The notes beneath the pieces were generated by a model. It saw only the letters and a list, made by a program, of their open reading frames with translations. It was not told the origin of the DNA and made no database searches. The position numbers and the translations under genes were made by a program. 64,000 nt of DNA from Phycisphaerae bacterium (GTDB lineage: Bacteria; Planctomycetota; Phycisphaerae; Phycisphaerales; Phycisphaeraceae): positions 1 through 64,000 of the forward strand of contig JAUHYI010000015.1 of NCBI GenBank assembly GCA_030426385.1. The letters run 5' to 3'. This document shows, one piece after another, positions 1-7,531 of this stretch. Positions within the stretch are counted from its first letter, which is position 1, and every line of letters begins with the position of its first letter.

Positions 1-1247
1 CTACGCAGATTTGACGCACAGGTGATGGCTTGTGCTGCTTCCCGAGCGTTGCCTAAGGCGGGCAACAGCAATGCAATGATCACGCTGATGATGGAGATCA
101 CGACCAGTAGTTCGATGAGCGTGAAACCTTTTTTGTTTGGAGCAGGGGCAGAAGCAGAAGCAGGAGTAGGAGCAGAAGCAGAAACTGAGGCCGGCGTGTT
201 GGTTGCCGTGTTCATCGTTGTCTTGTTTGCAGGGTTGGGACGCTTGCGGGCTGCACCGCATGACTCGCGAATCACCAGCGATGTCGGCAGTACAACGGTT
301 TTGGGGGGCGATGATGGATTTCGCAGGTGGTCGTCAACAAGTTCGTAGCATTTACGACCCAGCAGAGTCATGTCTTGAAACACGCAGGTCAAAGGTACAT
401 CGAGCATCGCGGCGGCTTTGCTTCCACTGAAACCGACGACTGGCACATCCACGCCAGGTTCGTATCCAAAGTCTCGAAGCCCTCGATACACCACCGAGGC
501 GATTCCATCTTCGATTAGAAACAACGCTGGTGGTGATGGTTCGGCATGGAGCATTTGCAACACGGCAGATTGTCCGCTGGCGTCGGGTAAGTAACGATAG
601 ACTGCCGGCGGGGCACTGGTTGGCGAAAATTCAGCGAGTACCGCTTCGAATGCTGAAATGCGCCGGTTCACTGTGGGTAATTCCAGAGCCGGGGCTAGAA
701 TCGCAAAACGTTCGATGCCCAGATCATGCGTCAACTGCCCCAGTTGTCGGGCTCCGTCGCTATCGTTCCAAAGCACGGCGGGCAATGGGTAGTCCATAAA
801 TTCATGGTCGGCCATGATGATCGGAATAGACGTGTCGAGATTCGCGTAGTATCCACCACTACTATCCACACTAAAAAGAATCAGAGCGTCGATATCTTCC
901 TGCAATAACCGTTCGACGATCTGGCGTTCTCGGGTGAGTTGGCCGTGTGTATTGCTGACGAACACCATGTCATCCGCCGCGGATGCGGCGCCTTCGACGC
1001 CACTGAGCAATTGCCCAAAAAATTCCAGGCTGCAGTCAGGTATGACCACGGCGATGCGTTGGCAGCGCCCATTGGTCTGTTGGCGTCGGGCATCCTCGCG
1101 GCGGCGCTGGGTGCCGTTCATGCGCGAGGCGATCGAGGTGACTCGACGGCGGGTGGCGTCGGACACGCCATAGCGATTGTTCAACGCACGTGAGACGGTC
1201 GATGGGTTGAGTCCCAGTTCTTTGGCGATTTTATTGACAGTGGTCAT
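1..1247 (-). CDS. LacI-family repressor fused to a prepilin/pseudopilin N-terminus (partial, runs off left edge)
   Basis: One open frame runs from ATG 1247 to the left edge, 415 codons without a stop. Residues 1-50 form a LacI helix-turn-helix ([21 protein letters not shown]). About 65-330 form a periplasmic-binding-protein-like sensor ending in the usual LacI tail [11 protein letters not shown]. Residues 331-373 are an Ala/Ser/Pro/Thr linker. Then comes a prepilin cleavage site, G374/F375 (KKGFTLIE), a hydrophobic helix and the typical [11 protein letters not shown] and SNLR segment of H-X9-DG pseudopilins. The only internal ATG before the pilin part (215) has no ribosome-binding site, which favours a real fusion. 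An AGGGA site at 1257-1261 supports the 1247 start. The repressor part would lie in the cytoplasm, the side where prepilin peptidase cuts. The C-terminal pilin domain is not in the window. Confidence 0.85.
   Translation of the reverse strand, partial: MTTVNKIAKELGLNPSTVSRALNNRYGVSDATRRRVTSIASRMNGTQRRREDARRQQTNGRCQRIAVVIPDCSLEFFGQLLSGVEGAASAADDMVFVSNTHGQLTRERQIVERLLQEDIDALILFSVDSSGGYYANLDTSIPIIMADHEFMDYPLPAVLWNDSDGARQLGQLTHDLGIERFAILAPALELPTVNRRISAFEAVLAEFSPTSAPPAVYRYLPDASGQSAVLQMLHAEPSPPALFLIEDGIASVVYRGLRDFGYEPGVDVPVVGFSGSKAAAMLDVPLTCVFQDMTLLGRKCYELVDDHLRNPSSPPKTVVLPTSLVIRESCGAARKRPNPANKTTMNTATNTPASVSASAPTPASASAPAPNKKGFTLIELLVVISIISVIIALLLPALGNAREAAQAITCASNLR
142..195. repeat. Imperfect hexanucleotide repeat encoding the fusion linker
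   Basis: The plus strand reads repeated GCAGAA/GCAGGA units. On the minus strand they encode the Ser-Ala-Pro linker between repressor and pilin parts. Hexamer slippage would change linker length without shifting the frame. Confidence 0.7.
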
Positions 1248-1276
1248 GGGTATTTCCCTAAGAGATGTCGGTGACC

Positions 1277-1305
1277 AAAATACCACTGTTGCGTTAAAAT
1301 TGCAA
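1277..1305 (-). promoter_or_regulatory. Candidate sigma70-type promoter of the LacI-pilin gene
   Basis: On the minus strand TTGCAA and TATTTT are 17 bp apart. They sit about 30 bp upstream of ATG 1247, with AGGGA as ribosome-binding site between. The hexamers are imperfect. Confidence 0.4.
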
Positions 1306-1313
1306 GATATTTC

Positions 1314-1337
1314 GCAATATCATTGCAATTTAATTGC
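1314..1337. promoter_or_regulatory. Two overlapping palindromic operators, GCAAT-N3-ATTGC
   Basis: GCAATATCATTGC (1314-1326) and GCAATTTAATTGC (1325-1337) share two bases. Their centres are 11 bp apart, one helical turn, which suits side-by-side protein binding. They lie just upstream of the candidate -35 of the LacI-pilin gene. LacI proteins bind such short palindromes, so autoregulation is likely but inferred. Confidence 0.55.
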
Positions 1338-1493
1338 GATGGTTGGCGCCGGTTGTTTTTTGGGGTGTGGAATAGCTGGTTGAATTATAAATATCTTGTA
1401 TTAAACAAATTAGTGATGTTTTTTCAGTCGAATTATAGGCATCATATGGATATCAGATTTTTGTATTATATTTGTTTGTGTGGAAATTGTTCG

Positions 1494-1505
1494 CAATATA
1501 TTGCA
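1494..1505. promoter_or_regulatory. Third GCAAT/ATTGC palindrome, upstream of the dioxygenase gene
   Basis: GCAATATATTGC is the same half-site pair with a 2-bp spacer, 85 bp before the dioxygenase start. Its flanks resemble the 1314 site (TTCGCAATAT). This suggests one regulator controls both divergent genes. Confidence 0.5.
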
Positions 1506-1589
1506 ATCCTTGGGCTCTGGCGGTAGGCTCTGGCTAGTGGCCTTCTCGGGGTGTTCGTGGCATCTATATATAGAAAGGTATGTGCAGCG

Positions 1590-2381
1590 ATGGCGACCGT
1601 TCCGTGTTACAACAAAAGCGATATTCGTAAGCAATATGATCAGGATGGGTACGTCATTTTTCGTAACGTGCTTGATTCCGCATTGGTCGCTGCGGCCTAC
1701 GAGCATGTCGATTGGTTGATGGCACAGAACCCGGGTATTCGGCCTGAAAAGCTTGGGCACGATCTTGCGGTGAAAGATCCATTCTGGGTACGCCTCTTCA
1801 GTGATGATCGGCTCGTGGATCTTGCTGAGATTTTTCTCGGCAGTGACTTGGCCATGTTCGCGGCTCATTACATCTGCAAGCCACCAAAGACCGGGCAGCC
1901 CGTGCTTTGGCATCAGGACGGTGCGTATTGGCCGCTCGACCCAATGGAAGTCACGACACTTTGGTTAGCTGTCAGTGAATCGACGCCGGAGAATGGCGGC
2001 ATGCGCGTTATTCCAGGGACGCATAAACAGACGTTAAAAAAACTTCGTCAACGTGATGACATCGACAATGTGCTGGCGTCAGAAATGGATGGCGAAGTCG
2101 ACAGTCGTGATGCGGTCGACATTGTATTGCAGCCAGGCGATGTGTCGGTTCATCATCCCAACATTGTCCATGGCTCTGATGCCAATGCCTCCGAGCGATG
2201 GCGTCGAGGGTTGACTTTGCGTTACATTCCTACGCATGTTCGTGTGACTGAACCTCAACACCCCGGTATCTTTTTGGTGCGTGGTGCGGCGGCGCCCGGC
2301 GTGGACAATGTTTACCTCCCCTCGCCGAGTTACCCTCAAGGCTGTGAGGTTCCTTCCAGCCTTTTGCAATGTCTCAAGTAG
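1590..2381 (+). CDS. Phytanoyl-CoA dioxygenase (PhyH) family protein
   Basis: This is a 263-residue Fe(II)/2-oxoglutarate oxygenase of the PhyH family, probably cytoplasmic and acting on a small substrate that the sequence does not reveal. The iron-binding HxD is in WHQDGAYW near residue 110, and the distal His is in HHPNIVHGS. The Arg in RRGLTLRYIP fits the 2-oxoglutarate-binding position. The start at ATG 1590 follows AGAAAGG by a normal distance; the frame is open further upstream but without a better start. It diverges from the LacI-pilin gene and shares an operator motif with it, so it is the likely regulated target. Substrate unknown. Confidence 0.85.
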   Translation: MATVPCYNKSDIRKQYDQDGYVIFRNVLDSALVAAAYEHVDWLMAQNPGIRPEKLGHDLAVKDPFWVRLFSDDRLVDLAEIFLGSDLAMFAAHYICKPPKTGQPVLWHQDGAYWPLDPMEVTTLWLAVSESTPENGGMRVIPGTHKQTLKKLRQRDDIDNVLASEMDGEVDSRDAVDIVLQPGDVSVHHPNIVHGSDANASERWRRGLTLRYIPTHVRVTEPQHPGIFLVRGAAAPGVDNVYLPSPSYPQGCEVPSSLLQCLK

Positions 2382-2406
2382 GCGCGTTAATGATTCGTGG
2401 CACACA

Positions 2407-3600
2407 TCAAGCTGGCAAGCCATCAAGGTTAACCACATACATCTGGCGGGTGCCCTCGTGAGTGGAATCGATGCATATCTGAGAGCCATCGCGATTCCAT
2501 CGTGGGTGTAGATCGCATCGCCAGGATTCATTGGTGACTGGCATCGCTGCGAATGCTCCGATGTCGATTCGTTGATCGGTGGTGGGATTGTAGATCATTA
2601 ATTGTTGTTCGCGTTTAGGGCCACGTGGGTAGGAATCGGTCAGCATCCATTGGCGGTCTGCACTGAAATTGCAATGCCCATCGTAACGAGGGAGGCTGTT
2701 GCCAAGGATCGATCGCTCGCCAGAGCGATCATGGGCAACGGTGAATTCGCCGCTTTGTGATTCGTCAGCGTTTAATGCAAAGAGCCAGATGGCGATGTGC
2801 GTATCGTCAAGCCAATCGAAATGTGAAATGCCGCAGTCTTCGATTAAACAGCACGGCTCAGTGCCGTCGGGATTGATGGTGAATAGCCGGGTTTGGAATC
2901 CGCGATGGCCGGGCACGGCGGACTCGGCCCAGCGGTGAAGAAATAGCAGACGCGAGCCGGTGGGATTAAACTTAATGTGATTGAACCAGGCTTTGTGGCC
3001 CGCGTCGGGTTTGATGTTGCCGAAATTCGCGGCCTGGGCGATGCTGAAAATCAATTCGCGATCAGCGGTGTTCATATCAACACGATATAGGCCATCGTCA
3101 TCGGGTTGCAGGGTGTCGGCACGCGGATCGGGGACGCCGAAATAGCCATAGCCTGGGCGGGTATCCGTGATCCGCTCGAACGTGAGTGTGGCAGCCGTTC
3201 GGCCATCGGATGCGATGTCGTAAAGTGCGTGGGCAAACGTACGAGTTTCGTGGCTGTCTAAATCATGAATTCGGCTGACGTATCGATTGTTTTCGAGATC
3301 GTTGTAAATCAGAATGCGTTGTTCCTGCGGGGGCATCCAGCGCAGCATGCACCCTTGCTGCCAGTTCCATGCGTGAGTTTTTCCCACGGTGATAAATGGA
3401 TGTTGCGCGTCATGCAGATCGATAACGCCGACGGTTAATGAATCATCCCGCGTGGGATTGCGATCCAAAAAAGAGTTTTGCATGGCGAGCAGGTAGCGTC
3501 CGTCACGACTCCAGGGGCATTTGTCGTAGTAGCCGAAAAAATGATGCAGTGGTGAGTGAGTCACGCGTTGGACGGGCATGATGTGCGTGGCTTGTGACAT
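2407..3600 (-). CDS. Beta-propeller protein (TolB/oligogalacturonate-lyase-like), cytoplasmic
   Basis: A 397-residue protein without signal peptide. It shows repeated W/F-x-x-D-G-x blades such as CPWSRDGRYLL, FSADRQWMLTDS and HPRWNRDGSQICIDS, the pattern of TolB/PD40-type propellers. The last blade (DSTHEGTRQMYVVNLDG) recalls the PL22 oligogalacturonate lyase fold, but I cannot confirm catalytic residues. It is last in the minus-strand operon with the creatininase-like, PLP, MBL and SDR genes. Its start lies 84 bp from the creatininase stop. A role in handling a sugar acid or modified sugar is inference. Confidence 0.7.
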   Translation of the reverse strand: MSQATHIMPVQRVTHSPLHHFFGYYDKCPWSRDGRYLLAMQNSFLDRNPTRDDSLTVGVIDLHDAQHPFITVGKTHAWNWQQGCMLRWMPPQEQRILIYNDLENNRYVSRIHDLDSHETRTFAHALYDIASDGRTAATLTFERITDTRPGYGYFGVPDPRADTLQPDDDGLYRVDMNTADRELIFSIAQAANFGNIKPDAGHKAWFNHIKFNPTGSRLLFLHRWAESAVPGHRGFQTRLFTINPDGTEPCCLIEDCGISHFDWLDDTHIAIWLFALNADESQSGEFTVAHDRSGERSILGNSLPRYDGHCNFSADRQWMLTDSYPRGPKREQQLMIYNPTTDQRIDIGAFAAMPVTNESWRCDLHPRWNRDGSQICIDSTHEGTRQMYVVNLDGLPA

Positions 3601-3616
3601 GTGGATCGGCCTTGGC

Positions 3617-3648
3617 GGGTTGGGTAATTGGCGGGGTGGGGTGGGGGG
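3617..3648 (+). other. G-rich tract with G-quadruplex potential
   Basis: Runs of three to six G lie close together (GGGTTGGG, then GGGGTGGGGTGGGGGG) in the short gap between two minus-strand operon genes. The transcript would be C-rich and the template strand G-rich. Confidence 0.4.
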
Positions 3649-3684
3649 TTGCAGTTGTGGTGATCGCGATGTGTCAATGAGAAT

Positions 3685-4563
3685 TTATGGCGAAGCATTG
3701 GCGTGCGCATCGAAATCAGTTTCCGGTTGGTGTTGTTGTGATCGGCGAGGCTTGATGGCGATGTGAGAAAAGTCTTCTCCTAATTCAATCAGGTTGTTGA
3801 TCGTCCATTCGAGTATTTTTTTGCCTTTTTCTGCTGTGGCAGGTGTTGGGTCGCCCTCGACACCGCTGGTATTGTACCGGCTGTAGTTGTCCACAAAATG
3901 CACGTCGGATGATCCCGCAGTCAGGTCTGTCCATATCCATTTCGACCAGGGCGGTGCCATTTCCATGACGGCCTTGCTCATGTCCACGGCATCGGGTTCG
4001 AGTGCCAGGTAAATACTGGTTTCGTACTCGCAGGCGTGTGCGGTGCCGCCGGGACTTGCGCTTTCACGCAGTTCTTGATTGAACGACTCGCTGGATAATG
4101 TCCAGTACGGCAGTCCCATCGCGAGCGCAGACGTTTCATTGACCACGCGACGCGCGACCAGATTGACGAGCATTTGATTCGAGCCGTGTCCGTTGATGAT
4201 GAGGATGCGGCGAAATCCCATGCGTGTATACGAGCGGGCCACGTCGAACACGTAATCCATAAACACTTGCATGCGAATACTGACAGTGCCTGGAAATTCC
4301 ATGTTGTGTTCATTGAATCCGTAAGGCAGCAGGGGAGTATTGAGAAACAAATCGGGTCGACGTTTTGCGGCTTCGGCGCATACGTGGAAACAGCCACGGT
4401 TATCCATGTCGACTGGCAAGTGATAGCCGTGCTGTTCGATGGCTGCAACTGGAATAATGATGATGCGATTTTGTGTCGCTGCTGTGCGCACTTCGGGCCA
4501 GGTCATCGCATCGATCTGATGTTTTACAGAGTTTGAGTTTTGATGTTGATTTCTGTGGGTCAT
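3685..4563 (-). CDS. Creatininase-family amidohydrolase
   Basis: A 292-residue metal-dependent amidohydrolase of the creatininase (creatinine amidohydrolase/FAPy deformylase-like) family. The metal-binding motif EQHGYHLPVDMDN is near residue 43, NGHGSN near 125, and AHACEYETS near 175. The family opens cyclic amides or cleaves formamides; substrates of environmental members are mostly unknown. There is no signal peptide. It sits 67 bp after the PLP enzyme gene, in the same operon. Creatinine as substrate is unlikely to follow from sequence alone. Confidence 0.85.
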   Translation of the reverse strand: MTHRNQHQNSNSVKHQIDAMTWPEVRTAATQNRIIIIPVAAIEQHGYHLPVDMDNRGCFHVCAEAAKRRPDLFLNTPLLPYGFNEHNMEFPGTVSIRMQVFMDYVFDVARSYTRMGFRRILIINGHGSNQMLVNLVARRVVNETSALAMGLPYWTLSSESFNQELRESASPGGTAHACEYETSIYLALEPDAVDMSKAVMEMAPPWSKWIWTDLTAGSSDVHFVDNYSRYNTSGVEGDPTPATAEKGKKILEWTINNLIELGEDFSHIAIKPRRSQQHQPETDFDAHANASP

Positions 4564-4630
4564 GATGTTTGTCTTTCAGGGTGATTGAGCAAGTTGTTTG
4601 TGGGTGGGGGTATCGTGTTGTATTCAAGGT

Positions 4631-5821
4631 TTAAAAATGTTTGAACCAATCGGCGCCTGCCCATTTCATGCCGCTGCCAGACAGGATGCATACCACCTGC
4701 GCATCTGCGGGAATAGGATCAGTGTGATTGGGTTGTCTCATCGCATGGACGGCTGCAACGGTGGCGGCAGATGCTGGTTCGATCAATAGGCCTTCGTCAG
4801 CGAGCATTGCCATCGCCTCAATAATCTGTTCGTCGCTGACCGCGATCGCTTGACCATTCGAATCGCGCAAGGCCCGCAGTGCGTGTTCGCCGCTTTGTGG
4901 TTCACGAATTGATAGTGCCATGCCGTGCGGGTTTGCCGCTGGTTGTATCTGTTGTTTTCCGTGTTGCCACGCATCGACCAATGACGCGCAGCCCTCGCCT
5001 TGGACTGCGACGATGCGCGGCCGATGATCGATCAAGCCCGCGTCGGCTAATTCTCGAAAGCCTTTGTCGATTCCAAAAACGCCGTCGCCGATGCCCGCGG
5101 GCACAACGATCCATGTCTGGCTATTCAGCTTCAGTTGTCGCGCAATTTCAACGGCAATCGACTTATACCCTTCGGTGCCGAATGGATTGCCGATGCCGAT
5201 TGGATTGTCTTTGCCTCCCGAAATGAAGGGAAGGCTGGCCGCGGGATAGACATTGTCCTGTTGCATCAACTCGCGTAACTGTGGATAGGGTGCGTCGTCG
5301 TAGGGCATGACCTCGGCACCGAAATACTCGATCAGTTGTCGGGTGAACGCAGGGCAATCGCGATGAATCAATACCCGGCAATGCAGGCTGGATCGCCGCG
5401 CGTGGGCTGCTAGCGAAATGCCATGATTGCCGGTGGAAATCGCGGCGACCGTTGGGTATTTCCATTTTGTCGCTAATGTGACGTGGACATGATTGACGCG
5501 GTCTTTCCATGATCCGGTTGGTAGCACCGTTTCGTTTTTTAGCCAGAGTTGGTGTATCCCAACTCGATTGCGCAGGTGTGTTGGGGCTAGTAGCGGTGTG
5601 GCTAGTGAGTTCGATGATTCGTGCGAACCGCGATTGGTGTTTTGGGTGACACGGTCTGCGGTCAGGTGTTTGTAGATGACTTGTGGCAGGCAATGCTCGT
5701 CGGATTTTTGTTCGCATTGAGGGTAGTCGCCGATTGGTGGGGCCGCAGGTATTTCTCGTCCGCAGCGCATGCATTGCAGAAAAGGTTCAGCCTCGGTATC
5801 GAATGGCAATGGCAGTTTCAT
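4631..5821 (-). CDS. Threonine-synthase-like PLP-dependent enzyme
   Basis: A 396-residue fold-type II PLP enzyme. The PLP lysine is in GSWKDR (near 120) and STGNHG is the phosphate/substrate loop. A Gly-rich C-terminal segment SGSGMKW precedes the end. The N-terminus has a Cys pattern (CMRCG...CEQ) like the small zinc ribbon of archaeal-type threonine synthases. The start ATG 5821 overlaps the MBL stop as ATGA, so the two are translationally coupled. Context in a non-biosynthetic operon suggests a beta-elimination or ammonia-lyase role rather than threonine synthesis; that is inference. Confidence 0.8.
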   Translation of the reverse strand: MKLPLPFDTEAEPFLQCMRCGREIPAAPPIGDYPQCEQKSDEHCLPQVIYKHLTADRVTQNTNRGSHESSNSLATPLLAPTHLRNRVGIHQLWLKNETVLPTGSWKDRVNHVHVTLATKWKYPTVAAISTGNHGISLAAHARRSSLHCRVLIHRDCPAFTRQLIEYFGAEVMPYDDAPYPQLRELMQQDNVYPAASLPFISGGKDNPIGIGNPFGTEGYKSIAVEIARQLKLNSQTWIVVPAGIGDGVFGIDKGFRELADAGLIDHRPRIVAVQGEGCASLVDAWQHGKQQIQPAANPHGMALSIREPQSGEHALRALRDSNGQAIAVSDEQIIEAMAMLADEGLLIEPASAATVAAVHAMRQPNHTDPIPADAQVVCILSGSGMKWAGADWFKHF

Positions 5822-6561
5822 AAAAAATTCTCAGGGGGCAGAAGTTGAGCAATTCGTTCACGCATCTTTGCCAGTTCGGGTTCCGCTTGTTCGTGCGATT
5901 GTGGATGGCCATGGCCGGGGCATAACCAATCGAACCGTTGTTGTGCCAATCGTTTTGCGCTGTCGGCCGCTTGATGCAAATTTGATTCGCTCAATGTGGT
6001 CAGCAGGATCGTCCCGCCGGGCAGTAGGGCATCGCCGGTGAACAAGGTGGTTTGGCTGTGGGTTTGCCATAGGAAACTGAGGTGGCCCACGCCGTGTCCG
6101 TCGGTTCGGATGGCTTGCAGGGTACCGTTTTGAAATTGCATGCGGCTGTTGTGTCGCCACTTTGTCTGCACGTTGGCAGAGGGATATTTGAAGTCGTGGG
6201 GGTAACCGCCTGCACTGATTGCGGCTTCGAGACTGCATGCATTTTTATCGCCAGTTTTCAGCCATTTGGCAGCTCGTGAACTTGCGACTAGTTGCAGATC
6301 ACAGCGTTCCTGCCAGGCCCGGGCGCCCGCAGCGTGGTCCGCGTGGCCATGGGTCAGGAACAAGGTGTGCACGCGTGCCATGTCAATGCCTGTCGCGATC
6401 ATGTGTTCGGCAATCTGGTCCGGTGCGCGGCCGCAACCAGCGTCCACCATGAACCATTGGTCGCCTGCATCGATCGCATAGACATTGCAATCGAGCGGAT
6501 CGGTCAGGTTTAAGCCGAGTGCGCCGCTGCCGACCAGATAAACGGTGTCGTTGATTTTCAT
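5818..6561 (-). CDS. MBL-fold metallo-hydrolase
   Basis: A 247-residue metallo-beta-lactamase-fold hydrolase. The zinc ligands are visible: THGHADH (about residue 75), TDGHGVGH, FTGDALL and PGHGHP, the glyoxalase-II-like order. I chose ATG 6561 because it overlaps the SDR stop as ATGA; the frame also has an ATG at 6576 inside the SDR gene. The family hydrolyses thioesters, lactones or phosphoesters. Between an SDR and a PLP enzyme, a lactonase-type step is a fair guess but not shown. Confidence 0.85.
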   Translation of the reverse strand: MKINDTVYLVGSGALGLNLTDPLDCNVYAIDAGDQWFMVDAGCGRAPDQIAEHMIATGIDMARVHTLFLTHGHADHAAGARAWQERCDLQLVASSRAAKWLKTGDKNACSLEAAISAGGYPHDFKYPSANVQTKWRHNSRMQFQNGTLQAIRTDGHGVGHLSFLWQTHSQTTLFTGDALLPGGTILLTTLSESNLHQAADSAKRLAQQRFDWLCPGHGHPQSHEQAEPELAKMRERIAQLLPPENFL

Positions 6562-7361
6562 GCTTTGGCCAGCCACCCACCATCGACCATCAGTGTTGCG
6601 CCAGTGATATATCGTGCCAGTGGTGATGCGAGAAACATCACTGCATTGGCCACGTCATCGGCTTCGCCGGGTATGCCGCCAAGCGGCACTCGACTTTCAA
6701 GAAACGATCGATAGGGTTCTTGTTGAAATATTTCTCGATTGCGATCGACCGCAATACTACCGGGTGCCACGGCATTGACTCGGATCGGTTCTTTGGCCAA
6801 TTCGACGGCCAGGGCACGCGTCATTTGCAGTAGCGCTGCTTTGGCTGCTCCATAGGCCGTGGTTCCGTCCTCGGCGATGAGTGCTTCGATGGATGCGACG
6901 TTTACGATGGCCGCACGCTTGTTGTTTTTCATTTTTCGTATTGCTTGTTGGGTGCATTCGAATGCGCCGTGCAGGTCATTGCGTATCGCTTGTTCCCAAC
7001 GTGCTCGAGTCAACTTTTCGAACGGGCAATAGAACGGGTTGGCCGCATTGTTGACCAGTACGTCCAGGCGATCCATCGGTTTGAATGCCGCGGCCACGTC
7101 ATCGGGATTTGCCACATCGCCGACGTGCCAATGCAGTCGGTCGTGATGGGCGTGGGGCGGTTGCTGGTGGCGCCATTGGTCGATCGCTTCGCGATTGATG
7201 TCAAAGACATGAACTTCGCCGCCAGCGTTTAGCAGTTTGGTGGCGATGGCCTTGCCGATTCCTTGGGCCCCGCCGGTCACCAAGCAAATTGCACCGGTCA
7301 GGCCGAATTCGTCAGGCGCACCGATCGGTTGATTGTTGTTTATGGTTGGGGGGTGTGTCAT
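6558..7361 (-). CDS. Short-chain dehydrogenase/reductase (SDR)
   Basis: A 267-residue classical SDR. TGGAQGIG is the NAD(P)-binding motif, NNAA follows, and the catalytic set is Ser of VASIEAL and YGAAK. The C-terminus GATLMVDGG is typical. The frame is open to an ATG at 7484, but the minus promoter at 7476-7503 would start RNA near 7469, so ATG 7361 is the first usable ATG. It is the first gene of the operon that continues with MBL, PLP, creatininase and propeller genes, opposite a GntR-type regulator. Likely oxidises a sugar or sugar acid (inference). Confidence 0.85.
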   Translation of the reverse strand: MTHPPTINNNQPIGAPDEFGLTGAICLVTGGAQGIGKAIATKLLNAGGEVHVFDINREAIDQWRHQQPPHAHHDRLHWHVGDVANPDDVAAAFKPMDRLDVLVNNAANPFYCPFEKLTRARWEQAIRNDLHGAFECTQQAIRKMKNNKRAAIVNVASIEALIAEDGTTAYGAAKAALLQMTRALAVELAKEPIRVNAVAPGSIAVDRNREIFQQEPYRSFLESRVPLGGIPGEADDVANAVMFLASPLARYITGATLMVDGGWLAKA

Positions 7362-7452
7362 GCGTGTTATTCGGTTTAAGTTGAAATAGGCGTGAATGCC
7401 CGGATTTTCCTGTGTTTTGTGGGTTATGAGGCAAAAATTTCGTAAATCAGGG

Positions 7453-7480
7453 TTGACAGCTGGCTCGACAAGTGTATTAT
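7453..7480 (+). promoter_or_regulatory. Sigma70-type promoter of the GntR/LacI regulator gene
   Basis: Perfect -35 TTGACA (7453-7458) and -10 TATTAT (7475-7480), 16 bp apart. It reads toward the start at 7532. Confidence 0.75.
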
Positions 7481-7484
7481 ACAC
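7472..7484. promoter_or_regulatory. Shared operator palindrome GTGTA-TTA-TACAC
   Basis: A perfect inverted repeat with 5-bp arms and a 3-bp centre covers the -10 boxes of both divergent promoters. GntR-type repressors bind short palindromes of this form, so the adjacent regulator probably represses itself and the SDR operon from this one site. Confidence 0.65.
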
Positions 7485-7503
7485 ATTAATGTGACTGATT
7501 CAA
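7476..7503 (-). promoter_or_regulatory. Sigma70-type promoter of the SDR-MBL-PLP-creatininase-propeller operon
   Basis: On the minus strand TTGAAT (7498-7503) and a perfect TATAAT (7476-7481) are 16 bp apart. The -10 overlaps the -10 of the opposite promoter on the other strand. Confidence 0.65.
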
Positions 7504-7531
7504 TTTTACGCCCTTTGATGTAACTCACCCT

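Larger units (their letters stand above)
1248..1589. other. AT-rich divergent intergenic region
   Basis: This region separates the minus-strand LacI-pilin gene from the plus-strand dioxygenase gene. It holds a candidate minus promoter (-35 TTGCAA 1300-1305, -10 TATTTT 1277-1282, 17 bp apart) and three GCAAT/ATTGC palindromes. The part from 1380 to 1480 is very AT-rich. I see no gene in it. Confidence 0.6.

Noticed and set aside
1-261. A minus-strand frame starting at 261
   Set aside because: It is out of frame with the LacI-pilin gene and is Cys/His-rich nonsense made by the GCAGAA repeat.
1410-1913. A 167-residue minus-strand frame over the dioxygenase start
   Set aside because: It lies antisense to a clear PhyH gene and has no family signal.
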